9,441 nt of DNA from positions 1 through 9,441 of the forward strand of contig RFJH01000132.1 of assembly GCA_003694975.1 (NCBI GenBank), given 5' to 3'. This document shows, piece by piece, positions 5,953 through 9,441 of this stretch. Below the pieces are notes generated by a model. That model had not been told where the DNA came from and did not search any database. It saw only the letters and a list, made by a program, of their open reading frames with translations. Every line of letters starts with the position of its first letter. The first letter of the stretch is position 1. Made by a program: the position numbers and the translations under genes. The DNA is from Anaerolineae bacterium. Its GTDB lineage: Bacteria; Chloroflexota; Anaerolineae; Anaerolineales; Villigracilaceae.

Positions 5953-5985
5953 ATGACCTCATTGTACGAACGAGCCGTTCTATGA
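5953..5985 (+). CDS. Putative 10-codon leader ORF overlapping the glyQS start
   Basis: ATG at 5953 opens a frame encoding MTSLYERAVL and ends with TGA at 5983-5985, so its stop overlaps the glyQS start as ATGA (5982-5985). The ATG falls 9 nt after the -10 hexamer, so it would be at or within a few nt of the 5' end of the transcript. The glyQS start has no good Shine-Dalgarno sequence, only a weak GAACGAG. The layout suggests ribosomes enter on the leaderless mini-ORF and restart at glyQS by termination-reinitiation. It contains no glycine codon, so attenuation by charged tRNA-Gly at this ORF is unlikely. Chance occurrence of such a short ORF cannot be excluded. Confidence 0.4.
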   Translation: MTSLYERAVL

Positions 5986-8984
5986 GCCGATCACACACGT
6001 TCCAATCCATCATTCTCAAGTTACAGACGTTCTGGGCTTCGCAGGGCTGCCTGATCTGGCAACCGTACTACACTCAGGTCGGTGCAGGGACGATGAATCC
6101 GGCTACCTTCCTGCGCGTGCTCGGACCTGAGCCGTGGAACGTGGCCTACGTCGAACCCTCCGTGCGCCCCGACGACGGGCGCTACGGCGAGAACCCCAAC
6201 CGCTTTCAGGTGCACTATCAATATCAGGTCATCCTCAAGCCGGACCCCGGAAATCCACAGGAACTCTACCTTGATTCGCTTAAAGCCCTGGGCATTGACC
6301 CGCGTCAGCACGACATCCGTTTCGTTGAAGACAACTGGGAACAGCCCGCCATCTCCGCCTGGGGACTGGGCTGGGAGGTCTGGCTGGATGGCCAGGAAAT
6401 CACCCAGTTCACCTACTTTCAGCAGGTCGGTGGCCTGACGCTTGATCCCGTCGCCGTGGAGATTACTTATGGCCTGGAGCGCATTCTGATCGCCCTGAAC
6501 AACGCCGGGGCTATCTGGGATGAACCGTGGAACGAGGTGGTCTCCTACGGCGAGATCCGCCGTCGCGAGGAGTTCGAGCACAGCAAATACTACTTCGAGA
6601 TCGCCGATATCGAGCGTGTGCGCCAGATGTACGAACTCTTTGAGGCGGAAGCGAAAGCGGCGCTGGAGGAGGGCCTCATCCTGCCGGCCTACGACTACGT
6701 TCTGAAATGCTCTCACACGTTCAACATCCTGGATACGCGCGGCGCGGTCAGTGTGGCCGAGCGGCAGGCGTACTTCCGACGGATGCGGGCGCTGGCGCGT
6801 CGCGTCGCCGAGGCCTACGTGGAGGAACGCAAGGCACTGGGCTATCCGCTTCTCAAAGAGACCGCGGCCCGCAGAACGCAGACCGTGCAGGCGAAACCGT
6901 CCACCGTTCACCAGCCATCATCCTTTTTGCTGGAGATCGGCACCGAAGAACTCCCTGCCGCCGATGTGGACACCGCCCAAGAGCAACTCGCCACCCGCGT
7001 GCCAACCCTGCTCGAGGAACTGCATCTATCCTATGAGGATGTACGGGTCGCTGCGACCCCGCGCCGACTCACCGTTTTCGTGAAAAAACTCTCCCCCCGA
7101 CAGCCCGATCGCGAGTCGTTCGTCAAAGGGCCGCCTGCCGATAAAGCGTTTGACACCTCCGGTCGCCCGACCCCGGCTGCTATCGGCTTCGCCAGGAAAA
7201 ACGGCGTGAAGGTGGAAGACTTGCAAATCCGCGAGGAGAAGAACGGCAGGTACGTCTTTGCCCTCGTCAAAGAGGCCGGTCGTCCAACCGTTGATGTGCT
7301 GGCCGAGGCCCTGCCCGGACTGATCGCCGATATCAAATTCGAGAAGTCCATGCGTTGGAATGACACGGGTGTGGCTTTCTCACGTCCCATCCGCTGGCTG
7401 GTCGCCCTCTTCGGCGAAACGGTCATCCCCTTCGAGTATGCCGGTGTTGTTTCCGGGAACGTCTCGCGTGGCCTGCGCCCCTATGACTCGCCTGAAATAA
7501 CCATCTCCTCTGCCGACGACTATTTTGATGCGATTCGTGAGGCGGGGATCGTGCCGGATAAGGAAGAACGCAAGGCCGCTATCGTGGAACAGGTGAGGCA
7601 GGCCGCGGCCTCGGTCGGCGGGGAAGCCATCATGGAGGACGATTTGCTCAACGAGGTGGCCAACCTGGTCGAAAAACCGACCGCTGTCCTGGGCGGCTTT
7701 GACCCCGAATTCCTGCAACTGCCACGCGAAGTGCTGATTTCGGTGATGAAGAAACACCAGCGGTATTTCCCCGTTCAGGTATCCGGCGCCCCTGTGTCGC
7801 GTGGCTCAGAGCAACAACCCTCCGATCTCTTGCCCTACTTTATTGCCATTCGCAACGGAGACGATCGGCACCTTGACCTCGTCCGCCAGGGGAATGAGCA
7901 CGTGCTCAATGCCCGTTTTGCCGATGCGAACTACTTTGTCCGCGAAGACTTGAAGCACAAACTGGAAGACTTCCGCCCCAAACTTGCCGGTCTCACTTTC
8001 CATACCAAACTCGGCTCCATGCTTGATAAGTCTGAGCGCATGGTGAAACTCTCCAGCGTGGTCGCCTCCATGCTGGGGCTTGATGAAGCGCAGCGCGCCG
8101 CGCTGGAACGGGCAACCTACCTGGCCAAAGCCGACCTGGTGACGCAGATGGTGACCGAGATGACCTCCCTGCAAGGCGTGATGGGACGTGAATATGCCCT
8201 GCGTTGTGGCGAAAAGCCCGAAGTCGCCGAAGCCATCGGCGAGCAATATCAGACTGTACCGCATGGTAAAGTCGGCCTGGCTCTGGCGCTCACCGACCGC
8301 CTCGATTCGCTGGTCGGGCTGTTCGCGGCCGGGCTGGCACCCAGCGGGGCGAAGGACCCCTTTGGCCTGCGTCGCGCCGCCATCGGTATCGTCCAGCCGC
8401 TCATCGAACACGATGCCGATTTCGATCTGGTGGAAGCGATTGGGCAGGCTGCCGCCCTTCAGCCCATCGAGGTCGCAGAGGAAATGAGGGCGCAAATCCT
8501 GGAGTTCATCGCGGGGCGACTCGCCGTTGTACTGCGAGAGCAAGGGTATCGTTACGATGTCGTGGAGGCCGTCCTGGCGGAACAAGCGGCCAACCCGGCG
8601 GCTGCGGCTCGAGCGGTACAGCAACTCCAGGCCTGGGTAGAGCGCCCCGACTGGCATGAGATTCTGCCCGGCTACGCCCGCTGTGTGCGCATTTTGAAAA
8701 CCGTGGACGACAGACCGCAAACAGTTGACGAGAGCCGTTTCGTGGAAGCGGAAGAGAAAGCGCTCTATCAGGCCCTCCGCTCCACTGCCCACCGTCCACC
8801 GTCCACGGTCAATGAATTTCTCGAAACCGTCGTTGCCATCCTCCCTGCCATCAACGCCTTCTTCGATAAAGTGCTGGTGATGGCGGAGGATGAAGAGTTG
8901 CGAGAGAATCGCCTCGCCCTGGTGGCGCAGATTGCCGGCCTGTCCAAAGGCCTGGCCGACTTGAGCAAACTGGAAGGGTTCTAG
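5982..8984 (+). CDS. glyQS: Glycyl-tRNA synthetase, fused alpha and beta subunits
   Basis: A 1000-aa cytosolic enzyme that charges tRNA-Gly with glycine using ATP. Residues 1 to about 290 are the class II catalytic alpha subunit: TFQSIILKLQTFWASQGC, GAGTMNPATFLRVLGPEPWN (34-53), DGRYGENPNR (65-74) and ITQFTYFQQVGG (140-151). A linker of about 20 residues (roughly 292-313) joins the beta subunit, which begins FLLEIGTEELPA at 315. The beta part shows the tRNA-binding and HD-like region (FHTKLGSMLDKSERM), the GLAPSGAKDPFGLRRAA motif, and a C-terminal DALR-type anticodon-binding end (FFDKVLVMAEDEELRENR). In many bacteria these are two genes, glyQ and glyS; natural fusions are known in several phyla. 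Total length equals the sum of both subunits, so nothing is missing. The start fits the family N-terminus. The linker and two C-terminal loops are coded by heptamer-repeat-like DNA. Confidence 0.97.
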   Translation: MSRSHTFQSIILKLQTFWASQGCLIWQPYYTQVGAGTMNPATFLRVLGPEPWNVAYVEPSVRPDDGRYGENPNRFQVHYQYQVILKPDPGNPQELYLDSLKALGIDPRQHDIRFVEDNWEQPAISAWGLGWEVWLDGQEITQFTYFQQVGGLTLDPVAVEITYGLERILIALNNAGAIWDEPWNEVVSYGEIRRREEFEHSKYYFEIADIERVRQMYELFEAEAKAALEEGLILPAYDYVLKCSHTFNILDTRGAVSVAERQAYFRRMRALARRVAEAYVEERKALGYPLLKETAARRTQTVQAKPSTVHQPSSFLLEIGTEELPAADVDTAQEQLATRVPTLLEELHLSYEDVRVAATPRRLTVFVKKLSPRQPDRESFVKGPPADKAFDTSGRPTPAAIGFARKNGVKVEDLQIREEKNGRYVFALVKEAGRPTVDVLAEALPGLIADIKFEKSMRWNDTGVAFSRPIRWLVALFGETVIPFEYAGVVSGNVSRGLRPYDSPEITISSADDYFDAIREAGIVPDKEERKAAIVEQVRQAAASVGGEAIMEDDLLNEVANLVEKPTAVLGGFDPEFLQLPREVLISVMKKHQRYFPVQVSGAPVSRGSEQQPSDLLPYFIAIRNGDDRHLDLVRQGNEHVLNARFADANYFVREDLKHKLEDFRPKLAGLTFHTKLGSMLDKSERMVKLSSVVASMLGLDEAQRAALERATYLAKADLVTQMVTEMTSLQGVMGREYALRCGEKPEVAEAIGEQYQTVPHGKVGLALALTDRLDSLVGLFAAGLAPSGAKDPFGLRRAAIGIVQPLIEHDADFDLVEAIGQAAALQPIEVAEEMRAQILEFIAGRLAVVLREQGYRYDVVEAVLAEQAANPAAAARAVQQLQAWVERPDWHEILPGYARCVRILKTVDDRPQTVDESRFVEAEEKALYQALRSTAHRPPSTVNEFLETVVAILPAINAFFDKVLVMAEDEELRENRLALVAQIAGLSKGLADLSKLEGF
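6895..6922 (+). repeat. Degenerate heptanucleotide repeats in the GlyQ-GlyS linker
   Basis: Four successive 7-mers read AACCGTC, CACCGTT, CACCAGC, CATCATC. The first two differ by a few bases from the CACCGTC unit found near 8790 in the same gene. They code for part of the interdomain linker (about residues 305-314), just before the beta subunit begins. Units are diverged, so this is a suggestive rather than firm call. Confidence 0.4.
8701..8810 (+). repeat. Heptanucleotide repeat islands in the glyQS 3' region
   Basis: At 8783-8810 four 7-mers follow each other: CACTGCC, CACCGTC, CACCGTC, CACGGTC. At 8701-8728 a more diverged run starts CCGTGGA, CGACAGA, CCGCAAA, CAGTTGA. CCGTGGAC (8701-8708) is the exact reverse complement of GTCCACGG (8801-8808), so the two islands are in opposite orientation and could pair. 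They code for polar loops (TVDDRPQTVDES and STAHRPPSTVN) in the C-terminal domain, where the protein family tolerates length variation. The number of bases stays in frame. Confidence 0.5.
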
Positions 8985-9073
8985 TTAGGCCATCGCCCGC
9001 GGCCCTTGCTCCTGGCAACGTTGTTCGCTCTGTGTGGGGCAAGCCGAAAAAGCCGATGAGGAATGCGTTTAAA

Positions 9074-9105
9074 CGATTCCCCCCGCGAAACCGCGGGGGG
9101 AATCG
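9074..9105. terminator. Perfect 14-bp hairpin between convergent genes, probable bidirectional terminator
   Basis: CGATTCCCCCCGCG (9074-9087) and its exact reverse complement (9092-9105) flank an AAAC loop. The stem is very GC-rich. There is no T-run on the plus side (TACCAACTC follows), and only TTTAAA on the minus side. It lies 90 nt after the glyQS stop and 78 nt beyond the stop of the facing small gene, the expected place for a shared terminator. The rest of 8985-9182 holds no other feature I can support. Confidence 0.7.
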
Positions 9106-9182
9106 TACCAACTCAGAGGGAGGAGAGAGTCTGCCACAATGGGCGTTCGCCAAAAGGAGGAGACCTGTTCGTTCCTTCGTCC

Positions 9183-9401
9183 TTACAGCGGATCGTGCGT
9201 TGGATTTGTACCGCTCCAGAGGCAAGCCGGTTTTTCGAACTGGTTGCATTCTATGGCGTTCGAACAACGACGGGCGAGCACTCGCGGCGGCTGATCGGGC
9301 AGCACCTCTGATGGATAAACTACCTCAGCCTCCAGGGCTACTTCGCGCCCTACTCGCTCACAATATTCTCGTTTGCTCACCTGCCAGGTTCGATACGCCA
9401 T
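9183..9401 (-). CDS. Small conserved-looking cysteine protein, function unknown
   Basis: A 72-aa protein with ATG at 9401 and a good Shine-Dalgarno GGAGG (plus-strand 9406-9410) 4 nt upstream. It has four cysteines (14, 46, 52, 60), an N-terminal strand pair around YCERVGREVALEAEVVYP, a proline-rich turn LPDQPPRVLARR (34-45), and a tail CSNAIECNQFEKPACLW followed by GTNPTHDPL. The cysteine pattern, with C-x5-C-x7-C near the end, could bind a metal such as zinc, or less likely an Fe-S cluster. I recall similar small proteins from Chloroflexota but cannot name a family. The composition, the ribosome-binding site and the clean convergent layout with glyQS argue that it is real. A weak -10-like TACACT lies at 9424-9429, but its -35 would fall outside the window. 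No function is assigned. Confidence 0.65.
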   Translation of the reverse strand: MAYRTWQVSKREYCERVGREVALEAEVVYPSEVLPDQPPRVLARRCSNAIECNQFEKPACLWSGTNPTHDPL

Positions 9402-9441
9402 GACGCCTCCAGGTTGCGGTGATAGTGTACTCCCTTAAGAA

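Noticed and set aside
5944..5981. T-box riboswitch controlling glyQS
   Set aside because: The predicted leader is only about 30 nt, far too short for a T-box, and no T-box core sequence or specifier stem is visible upstream.
7806..8792. A 328-codon minus-strand frame inside glyQS
   Set aside because: It is antisense to the conserved beta subunit of glycyl-tRNA synthetase and has no domain match I can see.
9139..9292. A plus-strand ATG frame of about 50 codons after purine-rich GAGGGAGGAG
   Set aside because: The spacing to the purine run is too long, the peptide is not protein-like, and it lies opposite the better supported 72-aa minus-strand gene.

Overview
The window looks like chromosomal DNA from a free-living bacterium, most probably a Chloroflexota (Anaerolineae-like) lineage. 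The reasons are moderately high GC, a fused GlyQ-GlyS glycyl-tRNA synthetase, a MaoC hydratase and a small Cys protein of types I associate with that group, and remnants of a GTCAT(T/G)GCGAG palindromic repeat and of GTCCACC-type heptanucleotide repeats. The taxonomic call rests on recall of family features, not on a search.

Layout from left to right. Minus strand: the first 40 codons of an unrecognised acidic/proline-rich protein (1-121), preceded 16 nt upstream by a MaoC-type enoyl-CoA hydratase (138-602). Divergent promoters lie at 741-786. Plus strand: a tight four-gene operon (796-5692) encodes a large cytosolic (alpha/alpha)6-barrel glycoside hydrolase, a CPA1 Na+(K+)/H+ antiporter whose C-terminus is a complete PstA/DarA-type cyclic-di-AMP receptor domain, and two stand-alone small PstA/DarA-like proteins. 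An intergenic region of about 290 nt follows, with a REP-like palindrome and an extended -10 promoter. After it come a putative 10-codon leader ORF overlapping the next start by ATGA, the 1000-aa GlyQS fusion (5982-8984), and a perfect 14-bp hairpin. The last gene is a convergent, minus-strand 72-aa cysteine-containing protein (9183-9401).

The most interesting part is the antiporter operon. Three copies of the same second-messenger receptor fold sit in a row, one covalently attached to the transporter and two free. Each copy keeps a different subset of the residues known to bind c-di-AMP in PstA. Because PstA-type receptors are trimers with the ligand bound between subunits, this suggests a c-di-AMP-controlled cation/H+ antiporter in which free subunits may co-assemble with the fused domain. 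The upstream hydrolase belongs to a fold group that includes compatible-solute hydrolases, so the operon could be an osmotic/ionic homeostasis module; that link is inference.

A second pattern is the spacing of three apparent promoters (hydrolase operon, MaoC, glyQS leader ORF). In each, exactly 9 nt separate the -10 hexamer from a start codon, which points to leaderless or near-leaderless translation.
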